The position numbers and the translations under genes were made by a program. From contig NZ_CP040094.1 in NCBI RefSeq assembly GCF_013343235.1, forward strand, positions 1,612,501 through 1,676,500: a stretch of 64,000 bases of DNA, read 5' to 3'. The notes under the pieces are model-generated. The model saw only the letters and a list, made by a program, of their open reading frames with translations. It ran no database searches and was not told where the DNA came from. The DNA is from Nostoc sp. TCL240-02. Its GTDB lineage: Bacteria; Cyanobacteriota; Cyanobacteriia; Cyanobacteriales; Nostocaceae. Below are positions 26,128-35,919 of the stretch, piece after piece; position 1 is the stretch's first letter, and every line of letters starts with the position of its first letter.

Positions 26128-26217
26128 TGAGGGTAAACAGCCGCTCACGGGTGCTGTAGAAAAGCGACAGGCTAAGATGCTTGCTGGGTAACGCTTTCAG
26201 CCTTAGCGTACAATTTT

Positions 26218-26239
26218 CCCGTTTTGGCACGGTGATGCC
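26218..26239. repeat. 22-bp repeat, right copy (inverted)
   Basis: Perfect reverse complement of 20975-20996. Located just downstream of the terminator and palindrome near 26.1 kb and before the first tandem paralogue. Confidence 0.7.
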
Positions 26240-26267
26240 TACTGTGGGGCAATCTGTATGCTATATC

Positions 26268-26948
26268 CTAGCTAACTTTCAAAACGATATCTAAATCTAA
26301 AATAAGCTCATTCCGCTTTAAACCGAGTTTATCTATAACCTTCTCTCTTATTGAGCTATACAACTCTTCATTTAGAGCAGCACTATATAATACTGTTATA
26401 ATCTTGCTATCAAGCATCGAAACAGAAAACTTTCCTGTAAACAATCTTTCCACCTCTTGTTTTGTTTTGAGTATGATGCCCACAGTTGACATAACCGATA
26501 AGCTATTTACCACGCCCACCTGGACATTAATTATATGCAGGGAGTGAGTTAATTTATCGTACAATTCAACCCTCATATCGTCATTTGGCAAGTCCCTGAA
26601 AGTATTGATCGTTTTTTTCACAAGAGATAGTTGATCATCAGTAATATTCTTCTCGAACACGCTGAATACAACATCCTCTAAGGTGAAAGTATTGTTATGA
26701 GGAGTATACTCATTAAACTGAAATACACGGCTTTGCCATGTTAGCTGTCCCAAAGTATCTGTATAGAATCCATACCACTTCTCGGTGTTGTCTATTCGTG
26801 AGTACTTCTTATCTGCCGCGAGCTGTGCTAGAAGAATTGAATTTAAAATATCGCACCGTTGCAGATATGGCACAGTCGAAGCGAATGATAATAGATTTCC
26901 CGCATTAACAAATCCAGCTTCTAGTAACACTTCGTTTTTGTAATTCAT
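26268..26948 (-). CDS. Hypothetical protein, tandem paralogue B
   Basis: 226 residues, family not recognised. It shares the segment AGNLLSFASTVPYLQRCDILNSILLAQLAADKKYSRIDNTEKWYGFYTDTLGQLTW with the neighbouring gene at 27126, and a similar ending (DLGLKRN...DLDI versus LGDRASQYIKDIEI). It lacks about 45 N-terminal residues of the paralogue. No signal peptide or membrane helix. Sits 180 bp downstream of its paralogue on the same strand; the two probably arose by tandem duplication and may interact. Confidence 0.75.
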   Translation of the reverse strand: MNYKNEVLLEAGFVNAGNLLSFASTVPYLQRCDILNSILLAQLAADKKYSRIDNTEKWYGFYTDTLGQLTWQSRVFQFNEYTPHNNTFTLEDVVFSVFEKNITDDQLSLVKKTINTFRDLPNDDMRVELYDKLTHSLHIINVQVGVVNSLSVMSTVGIILKTKQEVERLFTGKFSVSMLDSKIITVLYSAALNEELYSSIREKVIDKLGLKRNELILDLDIVLKVS

Positions 26949-27125
26949 GAATAATTCCTTCGCTAGAAAGGTGGTTATGCTGACGGCATTGACGCTTGTT
27001 AACCTCTAGTGGTGGAGGATCTGCTGAAATATGTGCAAAGACAGCGAGACAGAGATGTGCAGCGTTCTGCGCTAAACAAAGAAGCATACAGATACACGAT
27101 CTCTGCCTGGCATTACACGATTAAG

Positions 27126-27890
27126 TTAAATCTCGATGTCTTTGATGTATTGGCTGGCCCTATCGCCTAATTTCTTGATAACCTCCGCCCTAACTCGGCT
27201 ATAGACATCTTCATTTAGTACAGCCTTTTGAGAACTTTGAAAGAGTTTTGTAGAGACATTTGACCAACTAAACCACAAGAACCTTGTTACATGTTTGTCT
27301 GCCCTAAACTCTAAGGCAGACATTGCCATTACTAATTGCCCATCATCTTCACCAACTGGGAGAACTTGAAAGGTTCCTAAATTTTCAGGAAAGCTTTGCT
27401 GCTCGAACAGAGTGAGAGATCCTTCGTTTTTAGGGTTATTTTTGAGTGCGTTAAGAGATGTCACTAATATATCCATCTCATTGCCAGTAGCTATAGCTTT
27501 TAGAATCTCGATAATAGCGTCCGCAACTAAGAAAGAGCTACCGGAAGGTGAATACTCCCTATAGGCAAACGCAGGTACAACCCAACCGACTTGTGCGAGA
27601 ACAGATGTATAAAATTCGTACCACTGCCTTGTCTGCTTAAAACGATCATATTTCTTAGTAGCGGCTAATTGCGCCAGCAACGTGGAGTTTAGTACATCAC
27701 TTTTGTGCTCTTGTGTCAATCCTGATACAAATGAAACAAGGCTTCCAGCATTAGCAGCAGCACCTGGAGTATCGTTCTGGAAAGCAAGAGACTCTGAGCG
27801 AAAGACTTTAGGCAGTTTAGAATCGACTTCTGGAAGTTCAAGTTCCGAAATATATTCTTTAATCCGGTCAACGACCTGTTGTTTACTCAT
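27126..27890 (-). CDS. Hypothetical protein, tandem paralogue A
   Basis: 254 residues, family not recognised. An N-terminal helical segment (MSKQQVVDRIKEYISELELPEVDSKLP) precedes the shared domain: AGSLVSFVSGLTQEHKSDVLNSTLLAQLAATKKYDRFKQTRQWYEFYTSVLAQVGW. The C-terminal region includes a beta-rich stretch (GTFQVLPVGEDDGQLVMAMSALEFRADKHVTRFLWFSWSNVSTKLFQSSQKAVLNEDVYSRVRAEVIKKLG). Good coding character and no interruptions. Forms a two-gene unit with the paralogue downstream. Confidence 0.75.
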   Translation of the reverse strand: MSKQQVVDRIKEYISELELPEVDSKLPKVFRSESLAFQNDTPGAAANAGSLVSFVSGLTQEHKSDVLNSTLLAQLAATKKYDRFKQTRQWYEFYTSVLAQVGWVVPAFAYREYSPSGSSFLVADAIIEILKAIATGNEMDILVTSLNALKNNPKNEGSLTLFEQQSFPENLGTFQVLPVGEDDGQLVMAMSALEFRADKHVTRFLWFSWSNVSTKLFQSSQKAVLNEDVYSRVRAEVIKKLGDRASQYIKDIEI

Positions 27891-28396
27891 TTTAATGTCT
27901 TATTACAAAGATTTGGCTTTGAACGTCATGAGGTAAATGCTATTGAGACACACCCATAAATGTTTAAAAAACCAAACATCCTGTTGGATTTTAAATCATT
28001 TTGGATTAGAGATGATTGTGATAACTCATTGCCTAGAACCTCAGATAAAACCTAATTGAAGGAACAAAAAATACCGATTTTGTAACGGTTATAAAAAACT
28101 GAAAAATCGGCTATTTGTCTGATACTAAATATCTTTCATCTTTTGGTTATACACATCCATTATGATAAGTTTTAAGACTTATCCCTCTAACGAAAGTTAG
28201 AGAAAACTAAGATTTAATCTTCAACCAAAGTTAGAGAAAACCAAGCCAAAAGTGTAGTGTTGGGCTGTATCTAGCGAGACTGGAATTATGGGTAAAAACC
28301 AATGCCGCGCAATAAAGGTGAATGGTCGCACTTACTCTAAACCCTTTTCCTACAAGGGTTTAGAGCTTTATATTCTTTGCTGTTTCTTAATTACTG
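27891..28396. other. Intergenic, short direct repeats only
   Basis: No gene seen. Two copies of an AAAGTTAGAGAAAAC motif lie near 28193-28238. The rest is A+T-rich. Confidence 0.4.
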
Positions 28397-28573
28397 CTAA
28401 TTGACTCTTACTACCTTCCAGGCTGACTGATTGCCAATCTTCCCAGACCTGACAAAACAGAACGAGCCACGAATAAACTGCTGTTCGCCCTTCTTGATCC
28501 TCGGCTTATATCCAATCAACCCATCCACTTCAGATGAAGAGAGGAGCCATTCTTCATAGACCAGTGTCTGCAC
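28397..28573 (-). CDS. Small hypothetical ORF, perhaps a C-terminal fragment
   Basis: 58 codons from a GTG at 28573 to TAG at 28397. The translation (VYEEWLLSSSEVDGLIGYKPR, then a basic segment and FIRGSFCFVRSGKIGNQSAWKVVRV) has protein-like composition and good codon use. A TGA lies directly before the GTG and I see no ribosome site, so it may be the 3' end of a lost gene. A strong hairpin lies just upstream. Confidence 0.4.
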   Translation of the reverse strand: MQTLVYEEWLLSSSEVDGLIGYKPRIKKGEQQFIRGSFCFVRSGKIGNQSAWKVVRVN

Positions 28574-28585
28574 TCACAAGCAAAT

Positions 28586-28621
28586 TTCAACAAGAGCCAT
28601 GAGCTATTGGCTCTTGTTGAA
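28586..28621. terminator. Perfect 14-bp hairpin
   Basis: TTCAACAAGAGCCA (28586-28599) pairs with TGGCTCTTGTTGAA (28608-28621) around an 8-nt loop. No T-run follows on either strand, so it may be a bidirectional transcription barrier or a mobile repeat. Confidence 0.5.
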
Positions 28622-28635
28622 GCACTTTCAATCAC

Positions 28636-28879
28636 CTATTACACGTAATAGCCCAAAGGTGTAACTTGATCCGGTCGGTGTGCAAGCGGATTGTTATGCA
28701 GCACTTTTCCCAAATGCTTTACGGAAAATGATCTTGTCTTCTCCTGCTTTATAGAACTCCCGAATCCGAGCTTCCTCGTCATAACCGTTCTTTCGATAAA
28801 ATGATCGGACATATTCAAAGCTCTCAAGACCGGACGTTTCCACTAACAGCACACGTTCACCGCGATCTGCTAGTACTTG
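28636..28879. repeat. 244-bp duplicated segment, copy 2
   Basis: Gapless duplicate of 24442-24685. Its right end stops abruptly within GNAT coding sequence and continues into GGGGTAGTGTGAAGG DNA that leads to the IS630 remnant, so the duplication was probably associated with IS activity. Confidence 0.85.
28694..28879 (-). pseudogene. GNAT acetyltransferase 3' fragment
   Basis: Encodes only the last 62 residues of the acetyltransferase at 24500-24979 (QVLADRGERVLLVETSGLESFEYV... to FRKAFGKSAA), with near identity. The acetyl-CoA-binding motif is missing, so it cannot be functional. The open frame extends to 28912 through unrelated DNA. Confidence 0.85.
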
Positions 28880-28988
28880 GGGTAGTGTGAAGGTAGCTGC
28901 AACCAGGGGCAAACTAAACAGTTTAGTTTATATAAATAGGAGCGGATAAGTAAGTCGTGGAGAAAATTTATAAGTATGTAACGAAAAA

Positions 28989-30109
28989 TTAAGCAGAAGA
29001 ATAAGAGTTAAATTTTACACGTTGTGTACTGTAGTTTCCCTTTTCTCCTCTATTTTGAACTCCATCAATGACAGCATAGGCAAGGTCTAATTCATCCTCA
29101 AAACTTTGAGAAGCTAGTTCATTTTTTTTCAGGTGTTGCCACTCCAATTCAATTGGATTCATCTCTGAGCAGTATTTAGGTAAAAAGAAGATGTACAAAC
29201 CCATCTCTTCCCACTTTGTCCATAATTGCTGAACTTCTTTGCACCGATGTATCGGGTCGTTGTCCTGAAGGATGACTCTGATCCGACCTGCTTTTTGGGC
29301 TTCAAGTGCTTCAAGCTCCATCATTTGGATATAAGATTTGCGTGAAACACCGCCAATCACCAACCCGTACACAAAACTAATTAGAGGTTGAAGAAACCCA
29401 ATAATACTTAACCTTCGTCCTCGGCGTTTACTCTGTTCTAAGCGTTTTTGTTGTCCGAGAAAGTAGTAACTGTAACTCGGTTCGCTCCAAGCACAAAACC
29501 CTGATTCATCCACATACTTTAAATCAATTTCTCCAGCCGCCGCAGACAATTCCAGCATTTCTAAGTCAGCCTGTTTGATTTGCTGTACTACCGGATCTTG
29601 TTTCCCCTTATGACAATTTCAAAGTTCGTTTCCAAATGATCCCCTTTTTTTAAGTACCTGCCTTAACCAGTCAGGACTTAATTTTACGGAGCGTTCTTGT
29701 TCTAATTTTTGAGCTAACTGAACCTGTTATATGTACGTGGCTCAAGTTCCAAACATTCTTCTAAGAACACCATGTCAGCTTCTGCCCACCTTGATTTTCC
29801 TCCCCGCCCTGGTTTCTCCCAAAGCCCCTCTAAGCCTAACTTTCCCCATCTATGCAACACTTCTCTCACTGTTTGGGCAGTCCAGTTAAAGTGTGCTGCT
29901 ATCCTCTCTACATACCAACCATGTGCGTTCAATCTAATCACTTCGGCTCTGTCTTTCACCTTCTGGGGTACATCTGCCGTTCTCAGGTTCAACAGAGTTT
30001 TATCTTGCTCTCTAGTCAGAAATACCCTTAAACGGTTACCCATATCGCTGTTACCTTTGTAGACGCATTGTACGTATTTACTTATCTTTACATAGTTTGG
30101 TTTTTTCAC
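28989..30109 (-). pseudogene. IS630-family transposase, broken
   Basis: The N-terminal helix-turn-helix half is at 29714-30109 (RAEVIRLNAHGWYVERIAAHFNWTAQTVREVLHRWGKLGLEGLWEKPGRGGKSRW). The catalytic half is at 28989-29558 with IDLKYVDESGFCAW, VILQDNDPIHRC and PKYCSEMNPIELEWQHLKK, the D-D-E set. Between them the frame shifts after EPRTYN and meets a TGA within GSFGNEL*NCHKGKQD. A transposase split by a frameshift and a nonsense codon. Confidence 0.8.
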
Positions 30110-30790
30110 CTCGTTCTACTTAGTAGAACACAAGAATGATGCCACCTTAGAGGAGTTGAGAGAACAACTCCATGAACAGACTCAGGTTCAGGTGAGTAAC
30201 TCTACTATTAGTCGTGTATTGACTAGGTTGGGATTGACCCGCAAAAAAAAACGCTTCATGCCAGTGAAAAACAAACCGAACGAGTTCAAAATTTACGCAG
30301 AGAGTACCGACAACAAATGACCATGTTATCTGTGGAGGATTTGGTATTCGTAGATGAAGCAGGAGTGAATTTAGGAATGACTCGCCGATTCGGACGCGCC
30401 CTATCAGGACAAAGAGCTTATGGGACTCGTCCTCAACAACGAGGTCGGAATGTTAGCGTCATCGGTACAATCGCATTGCGGGGTGTTGTTGCTTCTATTG
30501 CTATTGTGGGGGCAACAGATGGTTTAACTTTTGAGGCATTTATTGCCCAGCGACTAGTACCTAACCTCTAGGCGGTAGCCTGTGTGGTCATGGACAATGC
30601 TTCCATTCATCAAGAAGCTTTTTTACGCCCTATTCTAGAACTTGCAGGAGCTACTCTACACTTTCTCTCTTCTTATTCCCCTGACTTCTCCCCTATAGAA
30701 AACTGTTGGTCGAAGGTGAAAGAGTTTATTCGCTCTATCGCTCCTCGCACCTATCATGATTTAGCTCAAGCCATTAATAGGGCTTTTCAA

Positions 30791-32487
30791 CCCACATTCC
30801 GCAGGTATATCAGGTGAGAAGATAATATTTTCGGCAAGGCGCACCAAGAAATTGGAGAATCCATCGTCGTTCGTCAGTAAGATTGGTAATGTGTTGAAAG
30901 CCAGCGATCGTTACCAGATGAATCGACATGAAACATTGAAACACCCACCGCATCGTAGGAGAGGCAGTTGGTTTACCCAATTGATTGTTGATGGTTTGTT
31001 TTGCTTGAGCTAGAGCTTGGCGTAACGCCCGTTGTCCCAAAGTGTAAACTAACAAGCATAGACCCATGACCATTGCTAAAGCAGCAACACGTTCTTTCGA
31101 GTTGAGAAAAACACTGCTGGTAAAAAATAAAGGGTCTTTGAGAAAACGAAAACCACGCTCAGTAGATTGCTGGGCTTTGTACTGCTTGAGTAAGTCATCA
31201 TTGCTCAATTGTTGAGCATCAAGAACATTGGTAGCCAAAATAAAACGCCCGGCTCGTTGTTTTTCAGTGGCAATTGCTAGCTCGTTAGGTACAACAGTCG
31301 CACGAATTTGATAGTAACACTGTTGTGGTTGAGCATCTTTACGTGGTCTGCCTGATTTGGCATGGCGTTTGTGTTCGATAATTTCTAGTTCAGCAAGTTC
31401 ATGAAAGCGTTGCTGAGCCTCAAAACGCCCTGAAGCCTGTATCGCGTCTGCGGCACAAGCAAATTCTTGTTGTGACAACTGTCGCAGTTGAGATTGTGCT
31501 TGTTGGAGGTGCTTAGTCAGACGTTTTTCCAGTTGCTTTAAATCTGCTGCGGCACGAGCTTCACTTTCCACCACTAGCCAACGCTGTTTGACTCCACCAT
31601 AATCGCAGCAACACTCTGCTATTCGGTAGCCTGTGACTATGCTATCCACAAAAGCTTCCTGACTCATTTTCTCCAAGAGTAATTGGGCAGTAGTCAGTGT
31701 GGCTGGAACTCGTGATAGCCATCGCAAAGAATCCATTTGTTTAAGATTGCCTTCGGTGTAGAGTGCTGCATCCGCTACAAACAAAGCATCTATTTCCCAT
31801 TGGTGACGAAATTCTTTCAAGATTTGAGCAAACACGGCTGAGTCGGCTTCATTCCCATCTGCCACTCTTAGATTTAGATATAGAGGAATATCCCCGTCTC
31901 CACTGCACATCAGGTCTACAATAAACTGTTTCAGGTCTGGTCGATGATCTCTTGAGTATCCTTTTGTGATTGTTATCTCTCCTGGCTTGCCTGAACCTTC
32001 TGTTGAGTTGTTGGTATATTCTCCATGCACATGAAACGAACTTGAATCCAAGTGTAAACTGTCCTTTTCCACCCCAAACTTCTTGGCTGCTGCCAGTGCT
32101 ACTGTCACAAATACTTGTGTTAATCCCGCTTCATACAGTTTGTCCAAGACTCTGCCCAAGCGGTCATCATTCAAGTGTTCTGGACTTATACCTTCCCCTA
32201 GTAAATGCTCTGTGGCTTTGCCTACAAAGAACTTCTCAAATAGGTATAGTGGCGCACTTACTAAACCCAAGCCATTGAGAATCATTGCTTTGACTGCTTG
32301 ACCTGAACTGACTATTTCTTGGTAATGTGTTCCCAGTATTTGGTTGATTTGCTCTACCAAACACATTTGATCAATAATCCCTGCCACTATCCCACAGTGG
32401 TCAATATCTTGTACTCTTATTTCTGATACTGATGGTGTCATTCATCAAAAATACCATTGATCTCCTCTCTTACCTGCGGAATGTAGG
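30791..32487 (-). mobile_element. IS1634-family insertion sequence, 1697 bp
   Basis: Terminal inverted repeats start CCCACATTCCGCAGGTA (left) and CCTACATTCCGCAGGTA (right, complement), flanked by direct repeats TTTCAA at 30785-30790 and 32488-32493. It sits inside the IS630 remnant, so it is the younger insertion. Confidence 0.9.
30810..32441 (-). CDS. IS1634-family transposase (DUF4277 type)
   Basis: 543 residues, uninterrupted. Begins SEIRVQDIDHCGIVAGIIDQMCLVEQINQILG and LNDDRLGRVLDKLYEAG, typical of the DUF4277 N-terminal domain of IS1634 transposases. The catalytic region includes LHLDSSSFHVHG, ALFVADAALYT and a C-terminal FRFLKDPLFFTSSVFL segment. It appears functional and may still be mobile. 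Confidence 0.9.
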   Translation of the reverse strand: MTPSVSEIRVQDIDHCGIVAGIIDQMCLVEQINQILGTHYQEIVSSGQAVKAMILNGLGLVSAPLYLFEKFFVGKATEHLLGEGISPEHLNDDRLGRVLDKLYEAGLTQVFVTVALAAAKKFGVEKDSLHLDSSSFHVHGEYTNNSTEGSGKPGEITITKGYSRDHRPDLKQFIVDLMCSGDGDIPLYLNLRVADGNEADSAVFAQILKEFRHQWEIDALFVADAALYTEGNLKQMDSLRWLSRVPATLTTAQLLLEKMSQEAFVDSIVTGYRIAECCCDYGGVKQRWLVVESEARAAADLKQLEKRLTKHLQQAQSQLRQLSQQEFACAADAIQASGRFEAQQRFHELAELEIIEHKRHAKSGRPRKDAQPQQCYYQIRATVVPNELAIATEKQRAGRFILATNVLDAQQLSNDDLLKQYKAQQSTERGFRFLKDPLFFTSSVFLNSKERVAALAMVMGLCLLVYTLGQRALRQALAQAKQTINNQLGKPTASPTMRWVFQCFMSIHLVTIAGFQHITNLTDERRWILQFLGAPCRKYYLLT

Positions 32488-32742
32488 TTTCAACAAGTCT
32501 CTCTTCAAGATATTCATCACTGGTTTACTCATTGTTGCTATTGCATCACTGAATACGTAGAGCCAGTATCAAGTCTTTCAAGTCGCTCTTGAATTCAGTA
32601 AATCAAACTATAGTACACAAGTTCGTATCTCATTCAAATGCATACCGCTATAGTTTATATTTCAAGATAAAAATATAACAGGATAATAACTAACTTTGCT
32701 ACTTACGTAGGTTAAATTCTTATTAGTGTTAGATTATGTCTA

Positions 32743-32976
32743 TTGGTTGTACGAACGCTGGAAATTGAACTAGAGAACAGACTCTTAATTCCTCCCACGA
32801 GTGCGGTCGCCACTCATCAGCATTTACAAGTGTTCAGAATAACGGTATTACAACTGGCGAAAAATGCGGAAATATCAACCCAGTTAGCTAAACAATATTT
32901 AGATGAAAAAGCCAAGGAACTTAATGCTGATTTTGAAGTAAATGAAGAGGGAAATGTTTTGTATCATTTCTCTTGA
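32743..32976 (+). CDS. Small hypothetical protein with winged-helix-like C-terminus
   Basis: 77 codons from a TTG; the true start is unclear and it may be a fragment. The C-terminal part, TVLQLAKNAEISTQLAKQYLDEKAKELNADFEVNEEGNVLYHFS, resembles the C-terminal domain of the TM2 protein at 57773 (LTVTQGVKFTGASFAEVEATLNEMYKSGYVKIDNDPNTGAVVYHFHEL). No membrane segment. Function unknown. Confidence 0.5.
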   Translation: MVVRTLEIELENRLLIPPTSAVATHQHLQVFRITVLQLAKNAEISTQLAKQYLDEKAKELNADFEVNEEGNVLYHFS

Positions 32977-33885
32977 TACCCTTTTAGAGACTTAATCATA
33001 AATAAAATTACTTCTAAAAAGCGAAATTATGATTAAAATTGTTTGCAAGAATGTGATTTGGGGATTTTCATAGTACCAGTGTACTGCTTTGTAGCAAGCG
33101 ATCGCTCCTTTTCACTTTTCCTCGCTTGATTTTATGGGGGCGATGCCTGGAGCGGTAAACTACGCCTTCTTACTAACTATCTAAAACTTCGCTGGTCATA
33201 GCCTGGAGTTCAACCTACCTCCAAACGGATTCCATTGCTTGTTTATCGGCTGGAAAAATCGCTGTCTTCCTTGCCCATCAAGGCATTGATTCTTCTTATC
33301 CTCTCAAATAAGCGAACGTACAGTTAATACTCTCATTGCAAATCACCTCTAAAGTTTTAATTTTCAATGAAGATGTATTGAAAATAACTCAGATTTTGAG
33401 GAAATAGGTCAAAATAAAAAAACTAAATCTAAGAGTCAGTGCCCTTTCATATAAACATTATAGGATTGCGGCATGATTTCTTGTCAAATTAGTCTTGAAA
33501 TATAATTTAAAAATTAAAAATATGACTAAAAAATGTAATTAAAAATACTAGTGTTTAAACAAACCTTGCGTGGTGTTGGAGCTATATTTAGTTTTCAGAT
33601 ATCATAATTCATCGTTACTTACTTTATCTCGAAACAATATCGTACTCAACTTACATTACATAGTTTACTGGTTTATCCAAAAATCTATATCTATATAAAA
33701 GTATCTCTCAATATGAATTTTAGAACAAACCTTAGTATTTTTCACTCAGTAATAATTCTGGTTTTGTATAGTTTAGTAGTAACATTAGCTGCAATGTTAA
33801 ACTTGACATTTGTTGAGTTAAAAATGCAGCACTACTTAAAAACTACAAGTTTTGCAAAAAGATTTATTTTTTGCGGAAATAAAAT
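32977..33885. other. Long leader region of the NRPS/PKS cluster
   Basis: 909 bp without a supported gene, A+T-rich near the 3' end. Such long leaders often hold promoters of biosynthetic clusters, but I cannot define a specific promoter or operator. One GCGATCGC octamer lies near 33099. Confidence 0.4.
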
Positions 33886-35916
33886 ATGAAAGCAATAACT
33901 GATTCATTAGCTAAAAATAAAAATCAATTTCTGGTAACTGAGTCTCAAACCTCATTATTATCAGATAATAACTTAGAACGATATAACTTAACATTACCTA
34001 TCTTGAAAGAATCCGAAAAAGACCTACTGATCGAGTGGAATAAGACTCAAACGGATTATCCTCAGCAAGCGTGTATTCATCAGTTGTTTGAAGCACAGGT
34101 TGAGAAAACACCTGATGCTGTAGCATTAATATTTAATAATCAGCATCTCACCTATAGAGATTTGAATAGTCGTGCTAATCAATTGGCACAATATCTACAA
34201 ACACTAGGTATAGGAGCAGAAACTCTTGTAGGTATCTGCATAGAGCGCTCTTTAGAAATGGTTGTGGCACTTTTAGCTATCCTCAAAGCGGGTGGAGCTT
34301 ATGTACCGCTAGATCCAGGGTATCCACGAGAACGTTTAGCTTTTATGCTATTAGATACCCAGGTATCTATACTATTAACTCAAAAAGACCTAGTTGCTAA
34401 ATTACCTACTCATACAGCATTTGTAATTTGCCTAGATGCAGATTGGCATACAATCGCCCAAAATAAAAAAGAGAACCTAAGCACTAACGTCACTGCTGAA
34501 AACCTGGCTTATGTCATGTATACATCAGGTTCTACAGGTACACCCAAAGGTGTTAGCGTTATCCATCGTGGTGTAGTTAGGTTGGTCAAAGAAACTAATT
34601 ATGCTCAACTCACGGCTGAAGAAATAATTCTGCAACTTGCTCCTATTTCCTTCGATGCTTCAACTTTTGAAATTTGGGGTTGCTTACTTAACGGTGGGCA
34701 ACTAGTAATTTGCCCTCCTCATACACCATCATTAGAAGAATTAGGGCAAATTATTCAACAATATCAAGTCACTACTCTTTGGCTGACAGCAGGCTTATTC
34801 CATCTCATAGTGGATGAAAAAATTGATGCGTTAAAATCTTTGCGTCAACTTTTAGCGGGTGGCGATGTCTTATCTGTTCCCCATGTGCAGAAGTTTCTCC
34901 AAACAGTAGAGAACTGTCGGCTAATTAATGGTTATGGCCCAACTGAGAATACAACTTTTACCTGCTGCCATCTTATAACAGCGCCACTGCAATCAGGTAT
35001 ATCTATTCCTATTGGTCGCCCAATTGCTAATACCCAAGTTTATATATTAAACAACAACTTCCAAGCAGTAGCAATTGGAGAAGTTGGCGAATTGTACATT
35101 GCTGGAGATGGATTAGCTAGAGGGTATTTGAATCGCCCCGAATTAACTGTCGAAAAATTTATTTCTCATTCATTTGATAGCAATTTAGCAACCCGCCTTT
35201 ACAAAACCGGAGATTTAGCTCGTTATCTTCCAGATGGCAATATCGAGTTTTTAGGTCGGATTGACAATCAGGTAAAAATTCGCGGTTTTCGAATTGAACT
35301 AGGGGAAATTGAGCGGGAGATTGCACAACATCCTGATGTTCGGGAAATTGTTGTTTTAGCTCGTCAGGATGAAACAGGTGAAAAGCAATTGACTGCTTAT
35401 ATTGTTCCTCACTATAAGAGTACATATACACATAATAATTTACGTAGTTTTTTACAGCAGCAACTACCTCATTACATGATGCCATCAGCGTTTGTGATGT
35501 TAGAGTCACTGCCTCTAACCGCAAATGGCAAAGTAGATAGACATAAATTGCCAGCACCAAGTAGAGAACGTCCGCAACTGGAACAAGCGTACATTGCTCC
35601 CCAAACCGATTTAGAACGTTTGCTTGCAGGTATTTTGTCTGAACTCCTCAAAATCGATCGCGTTGGGATTGATGATAATTTCTTTGATTTGGGAGGAACT
35701 TCAATCTCAATTCTGCAAGTTGCTGCGCGAATCAAACAGGAACTTGGTATTGAACTACCTGCTGTGAAGCTATTTCAGTATTCAACGATTGGTTCTTTAG
35801 CAAAATATTTGGATTCAAACCAGAACAGCCAACCGTCTCATGACAAGCTGCAAAATCGCGCTCAACGCCAACAAGCAGCTCAAGCTCGTCGCCGTAATCA
35901 TCAACAAGGTGTTTAA
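33886..35916 (+). CDS. NRPS loading module, A-PCP
   Basis: 676 residues. After about 45 residues that look like the tail of a lost condensation domain (LPILKESEKDLLIEWNKTQTDYP), an adenylation domain spans roughly 60-560. A3 is YTSGSTGTPKG and the A10 lysine is present (LTANGKVDRHKL). By eye the specificity residues read D-A-F-W-L-G-G-T-F-K, similar to valine-activating pockets. A peptidyl carrier follows with Ser in DDNFFDLGGTSIS. Without a C domain it should start the chain. It lies 3 bp before the PKS gene, so the two are co-translated. Confidence 0.92.
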   Translation: MKAITDSLAKNKNQFLVTESQTSLLSDNNLERYNLTLPILKESEKDLLIEWNKTQTDYPQQACIHQLFEAQVEKTPDAVALIFNNQHLTYRDLNSRANQLAQYLQTLGIGAETLVGICIERSLEMVVALLAILKAGGAYVPLDPGYPRERLAFMLLDTQVSILLTQKDLVAKLPTHTAFVICLDADWHTIAQNKKENLSTNVTAENLAYVMYTSGSTGTPKGVSVIHRGVVRLVKETNYAQLTAEEIILQLAPISFDASTFEIWGCLLNGGQLVICPPHTPSLEELGQIIQQYQVTTLWLTAGLFHLIVDEKIDALKSLRQLLAGGDVLSVPHVQKFLQTVENCRLINGYGPTENTTFTCCHLITAPLQSGISIPIGRPIANTQVYILNNNFQAVAIGEVGELYIAGDGLARGYLNRPELTVEKFISHSFDSNLATRLYKTGDLARYLPDGNIEFLGRIDNQVKIRGFRIELGEIEREIAQHPDVREIVVLARQDETGEKQLTAYIVPHYKSTYTHNNLRSFLQQQLPHYMMPSAFVMLESLPLTANGKVDRHKLPAPSRERPQLEQAYIAPQTDLERLLAGILSELLKIDRVGIDDNFFDLGGTSISILQVAARIKQELGIELPAVKLFQYSTIGSLAKYLDSNQNSQPSHDKLQNRAQRQQAAQARRRNHQQGV

Positions 35917-35919
35917 GCA

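Larger units (their letters stand above)
30118..32590 (+). pseudogene. IS630-family transposase remnant interrupted by an IS1634-type element
   Basis: 5' part missing. From 30118 the frame reads HKNDATLEELREQLHEQTQVQVSNSTISRVLTRLGL, shifts at an A9 run near 30245, then carries LVFVDEAGVNLGMTRRFGRALSGQRAYG, an in-frame TAG at 30569 (expected Trp in LVPNLW), VVMDNASIHQE and YSPDFSPIENCWSKVKEFI. It stops in AINRAFQ at 30790, where another IS begins, and resumes after 32487 as VSLQDIHHWFTHCCYCIT. The right end of the element is not precisely placed. Confidence 0.8.

Noticed and set aside
26221..26236. TGGCACGGTGATGCC as a third sigma-54 promoter
   Set aside because: The -24 part matches but the -12 GC is one base too close and TT is lacking; it is part of the 22-bp repeat.
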